This document shows, piece after piece, positions 46,362-58,186 of a stretch of 64,000 nucleotides of DNA. Location of the stretch: the NCBI GenBank assembly GCA_026874595.1, contig CM049314.1, positions 57,522,300-57,586,299 on the forward strand, in the 5' to 3' direction. The number at the start of each line of letters is the position of its first letter. The stretch's first letter is position 1. Below the pieces are notes generated by a model that was not told where the DNA came from, made no database searches, and saw nothing but the letters and a program-made list of their open reading frames with translations. The DNA comes from Sipunculus nudus. Its lineage: Eukaryota; Annelida; Sipuncula; Golfingiida; Sipunculidae. The translations under genes and the position numbers were made by a program.

Positions 46362-46757
46362 AAAAAACTGCTCCGCTTTCAACCTGTCTGTGACGTACTG
46401 TGCATATACACACGGCCAAACCACCAAGTTACATGAATACATCTTAAGCAAGAACAACCGAATATAGCCTTCCTGAACGTGCTGTGGTAACGGATCCGCC
46501 GGACGGCACCTTCCTAATAAACAAAACAAGAAGAAATCTACGTAAGTTCTGCAGGAAATATATTGTATTAATAACATTACCTTATATTTCTCATGTGCTG
46601 CACGCTTCAATGTTTTCCTTCCCCTTATTACTTCCCGATGTGCCCATTATCATTCTGATTCAGTATCAGTTAAGCTGTCCCAACCTTTACCTTCTGAGTC
46701 AATACGATATTTCGAGCATTTGTATGTACATCTCTGCTTTATCTGAATGGAAATAAT
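46362..46757 (+). repeat. Duplicated LRR-gene 5' segment, copy 1
   Basis: Matches 58,187-58,583 directly at high identity. A shared frame (M-V-T-D-P-P-D-G-T-F-L) runs to a CTAC|GTAAGTTC donor-like site. In the second copy, LRR coding sequence follows ~60 bases after the repeat. This segment may therefore be the 5' exon and first intron of the LRR gene, here without its body. Confidence 0.75.
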
Positions 46758-46899
46758 ACAAAAACCATCTTTATTTTTTAAACACTTTTCCTATTTTAAG
46801 AACTTTACATGGAGCAGGTTAGACGTTATCATGACACAAACTGTAACCGAAAACACCCAGATAGTTATACCAAGGAGTTTACAGGGATGGAGTATCAAG

Positions 46900-47060
46900 T
46901 GAGAGTCTGGCCATGTCGGATGTTGCTGACGGGGGTCATAAAACTCGCTGCTCAATGGCACACAGAGATGCCGCTGATAAGCCCGGCGCTAATTGATTCA
47001 GCGCGAGAGACCACCCTTCGGCGTGACTTCGGAACAGCTCGTTAGTTCCCGGAGACCACC
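46900..47060. promoter_or_regulatory. GC-richer segment, candidate regulatory element
   Basis: Contains the near-palindrome GGCGCTAATTGATTCAGCGC around a homeodomain-type TAATTG core. A short frame crosses it, but no protein feature is recognised. Confidence 0.25.
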
Positions 47061-47589
47061 AATGTGAACTAACGCGAAATTTATCTCCGGTAGTACTTAA
47101 TATAAATATTTAAACAATCATAAGTTTGAACACCATATTTCCATATGTGTGGGAAACGTGTGTGAAGGTTTCGTTGCTAATGACGCCTGAGCTATAGCTT
47201 GGCTGCGGTACATATGGGCGATAATACGAGAACAACGCCGTCAGTGACAGAGCGGACAATGGCTCGCTGTTATCCATCAAAATGAAAGTCATCCGAGCAT
47301 AAGCTAAAATTTTTTTTTTATCGTCGGAATACTATAATACATGGCCAATTATTAATATAAGTCAGAAGTGTGGGAACTGATGGAATTTTTTATAATTCCG
47401 AAGTTATTCAGGGAAAGTAAGGTTTACACTTACCAGTCGTCCGTCATGAATCACGGCATAAGTTGATGTAGAGTGTCCGCATCTATCCAAAAATTGGTCA
47501 AGTGATTACTCAACACGAGACCTCTCTAGATATATTTGTTGCGCATAATTCTTGACAAAACAAACCATTTGCGCATTCATAATTCCGGT

Positions 47590-47830
47590 CAATGTTATTC
47601 CAGTGATTTACTGCTCAGTTACTGGATATATCGCTCTCCGCTTCAGCGAGCTACAGCGGACCGCAGAAGTAACATCTAGCAGGCTCGCTTTATCAAAGGC
47701 CGTGCCGCCGCTGCGCCTGACACCGCGGCACAATAGGCGTACAATAGAGTTAATGGGCTTATCATGTCTTAATTGCAATTAGCGCACGACTGACACTCGC
47801 GACCTGGCAGGGCTTCTGACAGTTGTTACT
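47590..47830. promoter_or_regulatory. GC-richer segment, candidate regulatory element
   Basis: Holds TATCAAAGGCC, matching the site at 45,882, and the inverted homeodomain-type pair TAATTGCAATTAG. It also contains several GC-rich stretches within AT-rich DNA. Confidence 0.3.
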
Positions 47831-47879
47831 CCAGTCCTGTAAACTCCTTGGTTATACGAGGCACATATTGTGTACATTG

Positions 47880-49030
47880 GCCTTAAATTTTCTTATGTAA
47901 CATTCAGTGAGGACATCGGTAAATATGGTCTTGAAAACATGAAATTAGGTCACCCTGACCTTATTTTCTGCGAGCTATTGGAATAAGCATTATTTGAGCA
48001 CTCGGAAGTCAGATGCGTTCAATTTGTATCCCTGATACCAAGAATCTTCTAACGCAACATCCCGGGAAGTTCTGGGCAAATTTCCTTGGAAACTTGAAAT
48101 TAGGTCATGATAACCTATATTCTGCGCGCGCCTGGCCTAAAATATGATTTTAAGCACCTTGACAGCCCATCATTTCACAACTTGTATCTGTAAGCCGTGG
48201 AATCTTCTAACACGATTTCCATGTAGGTTTTTACAAATCTTCTCAGAAACCTGAACAAAGATCAAAGTAACCATTTTCTGTGAGCTGTGGTTGAAAACAT
48301 TAATTGCGGCGTCCAGGGAGTCAAATAGGGCAAACATTGTATCTGTTCGCTCTTGAATTTTTTTCTTTATTTTCGGGACGATCCTAGGAAAATCTCATTC
48401 GAAAGCTATAATTAGGTTATGTTGACCAATATGCTCCAAATTCATAAATTCGCCAAAGACATAAATTGGAGCAATTAGACAGCATACAATAGTTAACAGT
48501 TAGGTCGAGGTTCTGGACAAATGTTCTTGGAAACCTGAAACTAGGTTAAGGTAATCTATATTCAGCAAGCGACTAGTGATTTATATGATGATAAGCACCC
48601 AGACAGTTTCGCAGGGGAAACAAATTTCCTGTTAGACCTAGAACCTTGTAATATAATATCCATTGAGGTCGTTGGCAAGTCTCCTTTGGTTGTTTAATGT
48701 GACCTATATTCTGTAAGCTACGAGCAGAAAACCCAATTTTGAACACCCAGAAAGGCAGATCGACAATATTCGTAGCACTTCAAGTAGAAACTTATAACTT
48801 TACGTTTAGGGAGTTCCTGATAAAACCCTCTTGGGAACCTTATATATGGTAGCTGTTACCTATTTTTTAGGGACTTTGTTAAAGAATGTTATTTTGAGCA
48901 CTCTGGATGTCATTCTACCCATTATTCAAGGTTCCTCAGTAAATATTTTTCACCAGATCATCAATAATTAATACATGATTCATCTAAATGACAAATTAAG
49001 CAGAGCATCATGGCCCGTGGGCCACTAGTT
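47880..49030 (+). repeat. Degenerate ~158-base satellite array
   Basis: The motif GAAACTTGAAATTAGGTCA followed by CCTATATTCTG recurs near 47,934, 48,092, 48,250, 48,398, 48,531 and 48,687. The period is about 158 bases, shortened by deletions in later units. The array ends around CATGGCCCGTGGGCCACTAG, about 270 bases before the ligase gene's coding start. Confidence 0.85.
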
Positions 49031-49284
49031 TAGATCGCAACACGTTATAATGCTTGAATCACCATTAGATCACTTCTTACAGCTTCTAACTTCCACCTTT
49101 CACAAGCAACCAATCAGTCATCGTAACAAAGTAGTGCTGGCCAAACCAAATTATGGTGATTGTAGATTTTTTCTAACCAATTTTAGCATTTCTGCATTCA
49201 GTTATAGTTTGAACGTAACTAATTAATCTTTATCTTTTACTTATTTTAAATGAATAGATTGTCATTGAATTTCCTTTTTTTCAG

Positions 49285-50951
49285 AGTGAGGATTAACAAT
49301 GAAGAAGAAAAGCTACACCAGTTGCCCATCATATTTTCCTTTAATCTACAAATCATGTCCTGAACTTTTAGAGGACCGATTTAGAGCAAATCCAGAGAAA
49401 GTAGCGATAAAGATATACAAGAAAAATTTGAAAGCAAGCACGCTCAGCTATGCAGAACTGTTCCAGTGGTCTCTGGAAGTTGCTGCGGCACTCCGACGAC
49501 TGATTCCTGATCTCAAATGTGGTGACAAGATTGGAATCATCGGATCTAACACCACCGATCTCCACCTGAGCATACATGCTATATTCTCACTGGGAGCCGT
49601 AGTGGTGCTCATTCCACAACATGCCAAAACTGGAAAGGAATTGCTTACTTTTCTACATACAACACATTGCAAGTGCTTGGTATTTCAGCAGGATGTTGTA
49701 GATAATTCAATTCTTGAGCCACTGCTAACACAAGGAATTAAACTTGTCGGTTATGGTGCAGGTACTGATAAAAAGAACCTAACAGGAATAAGCCTATTAG
49801 AGGAATCGCGAGAGACTTTGATTTCATCTGAAATAAACGAAACTAAGAAGATCAAGGACGAACTTCTTCCAGACTCGGCAGCTGCTGTGTTTTTTACATC
49901 AGGTAGCACTGGAATCCCAAAGGCGGTTATTTATTTGCATTTCCAGCTGATTAACAACGTCAGTGTTTACGGCAAACAGTTGTCATTGACTGAAAAAGAC
50001 ATCTTCTTCACCGACAGGGCCACCATCCACGTGGCTTCATTCTTTGCGTCACTGCGGTTCCTGGTGTCAGACCTATTATACGTTTCATTGGATACACATG
50101 TCACCAAAACCGATATTGAAACAATCCTTGCCATTGTGAAAAAAGAAAGGTGTACAGCAGCAATGTTATTTGGTTATTTGATCTTTGATATATTGAAAGT
50201 AGGAGAACGGGCAAAGCCATACCTTAATTCGTTACGGGTTCTCATCACAGGCGGTCAAACCTTGAACGTTCAGACTGCAATCAACATCCACCGGATCTTG
50301 CCAGATACACATTTTGCGAATGGATATGGGGCAACAGAGATCGGAACTGCTGCGGTCAACATGCAACCACTGGAAGACCAGGAATTGAGTTTCATCGGAC
50401 CACCGTTGCCAAACTATGAAATGAAAATTGTAGGAGATCATGGGGAGACTTTACCCTTAGGTGAGATCGGCGAACTTCATTTAAGAAGCCTTTTGATGGC
50501 TCTCGGGTACGTGCACGGAAAGGGTTGTCAGAATATGACGTCACCAGAGGGATGGTATGCCACCGGTGACATGGCTTCAATGAACGACAGTGGTCATATC
50601 AAGATTGTTGGCAGAAAGGTTGATTTTATAAAACGTGCCACGATAAAGATATTTCCTGCGGAGATTGAAAATATTATCTCTGAACATCCTGAAATCATCG
50701 GTGTACAGGTGATTGGCATCCCCGACCAACGACTGGGAGAAGAGCTTTATGCATGCGTGATCCTAAAGCAGGGCAGCACAATGAAGGAGGCGGATCTGTT
50801 GGAATGGTTTGCTGGAAAATTCAAAGATTCCAAAGTTGGTGATAACAGAGCACCTAAGTTTGTAGAAATATTTGAAGACTTTCCACGTCTTCCCTCTGGA
50901 AAGATTTCGAGAAAGGAACTGAAAGCAAAAGTCAATGGACGTTTTAACTGA
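49285..50951 (+). CDS. AMP-dependent acyl-CoA synthetase / 4-coumarate-CoA-ligase-like protein (CDS from 49,299)
   Basis: A single 550-codon exon opens 14 bases after a pyrimidine-rich CAG acceptor (49,282-49,284), so an intron in the 5' untranslated region is likely. Adenylate-forming motifs are in order: F-F-T-S-G-S-T-G-I-P-K-A-V (residues 198-210), L-I-T-G-G-Q (325-330), N-G-Y-G-A-T-E-I-G (341-349), G-W-Y-A-T-G-D (428-434), G-R-K-V-D-F-I-K (448-455) and P-S-G-K with the catalytic lysine at 535. The family activates a carboxylate to acyl-AMP and then transfers it to CoA; luciferases are relatives. The hinge reads K-R-A-T-I-K-I where the family usually has K/R-G-G or K-x-G. There is no peroxisomal SKL-type end and no signal peptide, so a cytosolic enzyme is likely. 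The substrate is unknown. Confidence 0.92.
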
Positions 50952-51293
50952 TTTTTTTTGGGTATTTTCGTGGATACCTGAATCAAGGGTTTTTTTTATT
51001 GATTTGTCTGTTGCATGTTTATAACATATTTTGAAATTTATAAGAAAAAAAATGATTCTGTTTAAATGAAACAGGTGTAATCGTTTATGTTATATTGCAT
51101 ACACCTAAATGACAAACTAAATCATCTGTTATTTTATATAATCTGACAAATGCGTAGTTTCTGTATTTGCCTTTACAAAATGGATACAATTTTTGCTGAA
51201 TAAGTGTAAAGAAGGCAAATTGTGTTTGCACAAATTGATAATTATATAATTCTCATATCAAAAACGCATTATATCAAGGATACGTTATCTAAA

Positions 51294-51634
51294 CAGATTA
51301 GATAGGTACTCGGTACTTTAAGCGTATATTGAATTCCCTTATCGTTTACTTAGCAAAAAGGAGAAATAAGATACAAAAATATTATATATGTTCTGAAAAT
51401 ATAATTTATTTGATCTATTTTATCAAAACTGGATTTGTTCAGCTCTAGGATTTAGAGACAGATTAGATAGGTATTCGATACTTTAAGCGTATACTGAGTT
51501 ACCTTATCGGTTACATAACAAAAGGAGAAATACGATACAAATCATATAGATGTTCTTAAGATAAAATTTGATTTATTTTATATTATACCAATAAATTAAT
51601 TACACTTGATTTGTTCAGCTCTAGGATTAAGAGA
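51294..51634 (+). repeat. ~170-base tandem duplication downstream of the ligase
   Basis: Units 51,294-51,458 and 51,459-51,634 share CAGATTAGATAGGTA, TTTAAGCGTATA and GATTTGTTCAGCTCTAGGAT. The second unit runs directly into R1 copy b. Confidence 0.85.
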
Positions 51635-51909
51635 CAGTTCTGATTATTACCATATAGACCAAAGTTGATGAAGCTTCTCATAATACAACAAACTGGAAGG
51701 AATACAGTCGGGCAGGATACTCTGATGTAATGTATAATATATGCTTTATGTATCATTAATCTCAATAACTGGAGTAAAACTTTAAAGCGGAAGCTTATGT
51801 TTCTTCTTATAATGTTCTACTACACCATAAAGATAGATCGGTTTTGAAGTATTGAGTTGGTATCCCAAAAGTATGCCAATTATTGTCTGGTATGTATCGC
51901 ATGTGTTCC

Positions 51910-52285
51910 TTTGTTCAGTATGAGAAAAACATTTTTTGGAGACGAGTGATCGATGGCGCTCTTTGAATGTTATATTCTGAGGAACCTACATATCTATTGG
52001 CAATAACAAACATTGCCAATATAAATCCTAAGATATCGAGACAGTAATATACGCCGTACAAATATATTTCCACAGGCATTCCTTTAACTGAAATGGCTGA
52101 AATGAGACTGGCGACCAAAGAGGCGGCTACAGGGAACACCCCCGTTTTCCTGTTTCCCATTAGGTATTACGAAGTGTTGTTTCCGGATTTATTTCGGATT
52201 ACATGGTAAATTCTATGACGGCGCTAATAGCCAATGCTGAACCCAATACTAACCAGTCAACGCAGTGAAAGCCACGATGCTCATT
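51910..52285 (-). pseudogene. SLC5 sodium:solute symporter N-terminal exon remnant (in R1 copy b)
   Basis: The minus strand reads a helix-1 segment (V-D-W-L-V-L-G-S-A-L-A-I-S-A), a broken linker, then Y-L-M-G-N-R-K-T-G-V-F-P-V-A-A-S-L and I-S-A-I-S. G-M-P-V-E-I-Y-L-Y-G follows, then a third helix ending I-A-N-R-Y-V-G at a donor-like TAG|GTTCCT. SLC5A8/A12-like transporters have D-Y-V-V-F...S-A-x-I-G, E-Y/F-L-M-G-G-R, P-V-A-x-S and G-T-P-x-E-V-Y in this order. A stop replaces the residue before Y-L-M-G. No other SLC5 exon is found, so it is a gene fragment spread by the R1 duplication. Confidence 0.75.
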
Positions 52286-53125
52286 CCAAGCCATTCTTAA
52301 CCCTGTGAATAACTCACGCTCGACAAATACTGACTGACAAAATCTAACATACCAGAGGCTATTGATGCATAGGTAGATACAAAAGGCGAATATTAATGTT
52401 CGAGAATGGGAGCGAGGCGTGTAATTAATGACGAGTATTCTAAAAACTGTCTTTACTCTGGTAAAATGTGTCTTGTTTCACACATGCGTTACTTGCATCT
52501 AGATCGAGATCAGTAAAAAGAATACTTTGGTGATAGGTGTTTCACTCAGTTATGATTTATTGCCACACTTGTACTATTATTGCAAGGAACTTGACTTTTG
52601 CAAACTGAGCATGGGCAGGTATGAATCAGAGAAAAAAAATCGTTCCTGAGCAACGCTTTTCAGCCAAGACAACATTATGAAGATTTAAGAGAGCTAGGTG
52701 ATAGAATAAGCCAAAGACATAGCGATGCATGTAATGGATCTTTCTGATTATAGTAACTTAATATCAATATATATACTAGCTGCTCCCGTGGAAAATCCAC
52801 GGCCTTATCTGGTGCATATTTTGGTAATGAGCTGATAGGAACTAAACGACGCATATTTTAATCCCAGGGTTTTTGCAGGAACTTTTGTCATGTGTTTCAT
52901 ATATATGATATAAAGATTACTTCTGCTAGAATTCCCCAGGAATACCCTCAACATAGGTCCCACAGCTTCATAGCTCGGGAAATATCGTAGATATAACGAT
53001 CGTATAAAGAAGCATTCTACCGTGAAATTACATGAAAGATGCTTTGTATTAGTTGAAGCTCAGGCGATATGGTAAAACACGATGTTTATTCAGCGTAGTA
53101 AGTTGAGGGTATAGTCTAAGGCATG

Positions 53126-53356
53126 TTAACAGACACATGCGTTATTTGTATACACACGCATATTTAGTTGAAGTCTCTTGTACGCAAAACGTATAGCTGC
53201 CAATGTGAAAAAGATAGGCCAAGAAAAATATATTCCAACAGTATTCAGTTTTTTATTTATGTACTGTAAATTGTCATGGAATAAGCAGGTCTGATGCAAA
53301 ACTGACAACTCTCCCAGATAAAAAGAAAGCAGGTTGATATATTTTGATGAAAGCAT
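53126..53356 (-). other. Conserved unrecognised ORF in R1 copy b
   Basis: A 76-residue frame, nearly identical to the copy at 1,569-1,799 and similar to the one at 29,983. No family is recognised. Confidence 0.3.
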
Positions 53357-55569
53357 TTAGGAAAGAAATCACTTCAGCCTTGGTTCGTTGCATTGACTTT
53401 CAGCAAATTAACGCAAAATGTAATGTACAGATTTTGCTAAAAATTTGTAGAGGGGTAAAGTAAAACTGCATCCGTAATCCATTACATTTTGGAGGTAATC
53501 GGAATCACCATAATAATTTTTTTCTTCATTGCCATAATCATAATTCCACAAAGGAATAATTATAAGGGGCTATTCCTTTGTCCCCGAGTAGAAGCCGCCC
53601 ACTCGTTTGCAGTTGTTCTGTCACTCGCCTGTTTCTAAACCATGACAATGTTTTACATAATACGTGCATATATGAACGAACGACTAATTAGTAGATCTCT
53701 AATTAGAGATTGAGGACCCTTAGACGTGTGTGCAATCCGCCGCCCTCCCCCCCTTTCCAGGTCATCCTTTTAAAACTTTTTTCAAACAACCCATAAACCC
53801 GCCGAACTAATGAAACCATGGTTATCATGGAAAGATACTTCTGAATGTATAAAAATCAACATACCTGTAAACCTATTAAAGGGTGATCGTGTAAAGGGTC
53901 CACTCAACGGAAAAATGCTCCCTATAAAAAGATTCATGTGGACATGAGTTCCGCGCTTGAATTTAAAAACTTTACTTCCTTTTGACAGAGTAAAATTCCT
54001 TAACAGGCGATATAATGGACATGGGGTTCAGTAGGGATTACAGGTCGCCTCCAGAAAAAGCGTGACAGGCGAAAAATGTTTTGCTGAACATTTGTGGAGG
54101 GTAAGGGTAAAGACATATCAATAGTCCATTTCATTTTGAGGTAATAAGAATCACCACAATATATATTTTCTTATAAACCATTATAACAGGACCATTCCTT
54201 CTTCCCCGTCTGGAAGCCACCCATTCGTATTTATTTATTCTGCCACGCGCAAGGTGATCTCGTGTTACTAAGCATGGCAGTGTTCACACATGAAACGGAT
54301 ACACGTGAACACATGATTGATATTAAAGGAGATTCTGATGGAGGTCTGTACGCCCTGACTACAGATTCTAGTTTGTTATCAATTTAAAGATGTACTGGTG
54401 ATATTTCTTCATGTCATGTTTCACCGTCCCTGCAGACAACGGATCTCAATAAATATATGTGACCCCCCCCCCCCACCCGATTGATATTTAAGTTGTGGGG
54501 CTTCTTTTAAAAAAATAAAACTTCATAAAACACATGACATGGTCGAACTTTTGAAACCATGGTTATCATGGAAAGATATATCTGAATGAATTAAAATCAA
54601 CATACCTGTAACCCATAAAAATTTGTCAAACGGTGGTCATCACATCACTGGACTCAGTGCCAAGTGTTGACCAAACTGAAAAGCCCTCGCATTGAAAGCG
54701 GAGTCATGTGGTCTTTGGATTAAACACCTTTTCTACCTTTTGAGAGAGACAATAGACTTGGGCAATCAATGGGGATTATGGTCGACCCGCGTGACCGCGC
54801 ATTGCACGAAATGCCTTTTGGGCAGGCATGCGCTCTGGCCCCGGTCTTAACAGGCCAGTGAAAATTCCCGAGGCGCCTCCTGAAAAAGCGTCACAGGCGT
54901 GGAGGGCTTTGCAGCACAAAAGAAACAGGGACACCTAATGGGGAAATATTAAAATTATTAAATATTCAGCTTAACAGGACATAATCCCACAAAATAAAAC
55001 AAACTTGTCCTAGAAGAGCACACCACCGATACGTCTGCCGAATTTGGAGTCAAATCAGAACGGAAACAAGTAAACCGTGGTCATAAAAATCCGAACTCCG
55101 TATTAATTATATAGATAATACCTATTATTAAGGAATTTAGACCGGCATGTTATGCAGTGACTTTAGACCTGGGTGCTGTGCACTGATTTTATACAAAACT
55201 ATTATGTAGTGACTTTATACCAGACCTTTTACATCTGAGGCCAGATGAAGGATTATCGTACATGTGGCTGCTATTATCACTGACACAGATCCGTAGCAGG
55301 ATACGATGTCAGTAATGACGTATAACGTTAACAAGAGCTTACATTGCTGTTCAGTAATGGTTATTAAACCATGTGTCCACAGACTTAATCATTAAATAAC
55401 CACGATTATATGAAGTAATGCTCTACTACTTGACATGTATTGTATGTGACATGTGAACAAAAAACCTTCTTTTCCCACAAATATGTACCAGATTTGCTTT
55501 GAGTTACCTTATATAGATCATATCAGTTGTGTGCAAACGAAACTGTCTATTTGCGTTTGATTGAGAGCA

Positions 55570-55571
<2 letters not shown>

Positions 55572-55615
<44 letters not shown>
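55572..55615. repeat. (AT)n microsatellite at R1 3' end
   Basis: About 22 AT units before GAGGGCGATTTA. Confidence 0.95.
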
Positions 55616-55619
<4 letters not shown>

Positions 55620-56346
55620 GGCGATTTAAGGAAATACAAGTCATTAGGTAAAGGTGTGATGGCTTTATCGGTAAGACTTTGTCATTAAGTCTGTAAATTA
55701 TAGTTTGTCATTAAGAGATTTGCCTTTTCTCAATCTGTGCTTTGATGTTTGTGTAAACCCCAAGTTACTCTGAATTTTCCTCATAGACTCATGTTTATAC
55801 GCATTGTCCTCGCGAGAAAGAACGTTATCTTCAGTGTAATTCTTGTTCGCCTTAGTTCTTGCAGTCCGTAGCTTGCCGATCAACAGAAACTGTTCTTTTA
55901 AAACGATTGATGACCCTATTCACATAACGTAGAAAACAGTCTTTCCCTGAAAAAGCTGTTACAATGAGTGCCCCTCCCCTCGCCCTCCACGAAAGAACAC
56001 TTGATCAATTCCTTATCAGCAGAGCTAAAATCAGATCTGTGCACAGTAAGGAATCGAACTCAACAGAAAGAATGTTATTTTGATTTTGCCATGAAAAGAA
56101 TACAACTAGTCATCCTCGAGGATAATAAAAATCACACCTGTACCGAATGTCCTGTAGTCAGATGACACTTAGCACTGACTGCCGGGTATATCATGCAGTA
56201 CCCAGCGATCGATATCACAAAAGTTATTCTTGCTGTAAATCAATAAATTGAACTCCTAGACCAATGACATTTACAGACATATTTAAAAAATAAATAAATT
56301 GTTATATGCAATAACATTAATCACCTTAAAAAAGTAATAAAAAATC

Positions 56347-56349
<3 letters not shown>

Positions 56350-56398
<49 letters not shown>
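56350..56398. repeat. (AT)n microsatellite
   Basis: About 24 AT units. Confidence 0.95.
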
Positions 56399-56402
<4 letters not shown>

Positions 56403-56802
56403 GGTTTCAGAAAAGCGGAATGAAGCGTCTGTGATGCTCAAAATGTAACTCGGAAGCTCGGATCTGGGTGTTTAAGCGGAAGCGCTAATTTCTGGCTGTT
56501 GGAGTGAGAGGATCAAAGTTGGCCTTTTAGCAGTCACTGACCATTGCCGATTACCTCAGGAAATTGCCTCATTAATTGTATAACCACCTGGCTGAGAACT
56601 GAGTTTTAGATTTCACTCTAATCAAATTATCATAAAATGACACAATATTTAATCATGCAATGGTATGAAAATGACGAAAAATAAAAAAAAAAACACGAAT
56701 TTACACACTGCACACACATATCGCCTGCCAGGTCGAAAGGCACTAGACGCAGTACAATTTTGGCCTGAACGCCCAGGACTCTTCACCTTTTCCTTCCTAC
56801 TG

Positions 56803-56804
<2 letters not shown>

Positions 56805-56863
<59 letters not shown>
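56805..56863. repeat. (AT)n microsatellite
   Basis: About 29 AT units. Confidence 0.95.
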
Positions 56864-56867
<4 letters not shown>

Positions 56868-57529
56868 CAAATACAAATCCACTCTGAAATATTTTAAAAC
56901 CTAGCATTCCTACTAATATTCAGCGTGACCCCATCAATCCCCCCCAAACGAGGATCCGCTGGGCAGACTTACCTGTTCAGATAGTTCTTCTCTCACTGCT
57001 TTGCTGTGTTGAGGGACTAGCGTTACCACTACAGCATGGTGAGTTTACTGAGTGGATTCCACTTGGTATGAGTATAGTATGGTATATTTAAATTGCCTTA
57101 TATATTGTATATTTGCCTTGTATATTGTGTATCTTCATAGTATATGTGTATTTAAATCATATGTATACTACTGATATGTTCACTGCTTCCAAGACCCTAT
57201 TACAAATCAGTTTAATATGCTCATTGAGCATCCTGGTATATCTTTGTATTATATATAAACATTAAAACAACAAATAACCTCTTTGCCCTGTTATGTTCCA
57301 GTATCGCACGTGTACCCCGAACAATACTATTGTGCCCCCGAGGACAATAGGATCAGTGTCAGTCTTTCACATGTCCCCCCCCCCCGCCCCGTATCGCACA
57401 AAGCATAATCTCGTAATCTCGAAAGTTCTCGGCTTTTCGAACCACGCCTTAGCTTCATTATAACCACATTCACCTGATGATCAGGTTGCATCCCGTGAAA
57501 CAGAATTTACAGTGTTGTTTTCTTCAGAG

Positions 57530-57530
<1 letters not shown>

Positions 57531-57571
<41 letters not shown>
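57531..57571. repeat. (AT)n microsatellite
   Basis: About 20 AT units beside the minus-strand Penelope-like tail. Confidence 0.95.
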
Positions 57572-57574
<3 letters not shown>

Positions 57575-57865
57575 GACTTAAACACGCTAACTTGTGTTCG
57601 ACAGTTCTGTTTCGTAAGGGCCCCAACGGGCCCTCATTCGTCAGGAACACTGAGTGGTCTTGTGGGGGCTCCTTATACTTGATCCAGGGGATTTGTATTT
57701 GATCAGCAGGTGCTTTGACCTGTGCCTGCATGTCGCTGCAATCAATTTCGTTTCTTTTGTTGAGAGTGCATAATAGGGGGCGATGAATAATAAAGTACTT
57801 TTCTTCCAATCTTGCCCATAAGAGGGTAACTGTTTTATAAAATGTCACTGTAGACACAAACAATC
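57575..57865 (-). mobile_element. Penelope-like element 3' tail fragment
   Basis: The minus strand reads L-E-E-K-Y-F-I-I-H-R-P-L-L-C-T-L-N-K-R-N-E. This is the end of the GIY-YIG nuclease region of Penelope-like elements (C-L-W/E-E-K-Y-F-I), followed by a non-coding-like tail ending at an (AT)n array. It is in opposite orientation to the adjacent fragment at 57,901. Confidence 0.65.
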
Positions 57866-57900
57866 TTGCCCATTAGAGGGTAACTGTTTAACAACAAACA

Positions 57901-58185
57901 TTGTGTACCAAGCCACCGTAACACGTCTAGACAATCTGAGACAAGAAACCTACATCGGCCTAACAGAAAACACATTCAAAACACGCTACACGGCCCACAA
58001 ATCTAGCTTCAAGAACGAGAAGAGACAAAATTCCACCACACTAAGCGAATACATTTGGAAAATAAGGGACTTATATGTGCAATATACCATACAATGGAAG
58101 ATAATCAACAAAGCCAGAGCGTACTCAACATCATCTAAATCATGTAACCTTTGTTTGGAAGAAAATTACTTTATTATTTATCGCC
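57901..58185 (+). mobile_element. Penelope-like element GIY-YIG endonuclease fragment
   Basis: The frame contains E-T-Y-I-G-L-T-E-N-T-F-K-T-R-Y-T-A-H and K-N-S-T-T-L-S-E-Y-I-W type motifs (here R-Q-N-S-T-T-L-S-E-Y-I-W). It also has W-K-I-I-N-K-A and S-C-N-L-C-L-E-E. This is the order of the GIY-YIG nuclease at the C-terminus of Penelope-like retroelements. The reverse transcriptase is absent. The fragment ends abruptly at the start of the duplicated LRR 5' segment (58,187), which marks a breakpoint. Confidence 0.75.
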
Positions 58186-58186
58186 C

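Larger units (their letters stand above)
51633..55640 (+). repeat. R1 repeat unit, copy b (complete to its (AT)n end)
   Basis: Matches copy a from the second base of the window onward. At its 3' end it continues through the segment missing from copy a, to an (AT)n array and the GGGCGATTTA sequence also seen at 9,980. It contains the same internal tandem duplication and SLC5-like remnant. Confidence 0.88.
55641..57500. other. No gene recognised; microsatellites
   Basis: Holds (AT)n arrays at 56,350-56,398 and 56,805-56,863 and a C-run at 57,377-57,387. Short frames (55,698-55,883 minus; 55,968-56,165 plus) show no recognisable domain. Confidence 0.4.
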
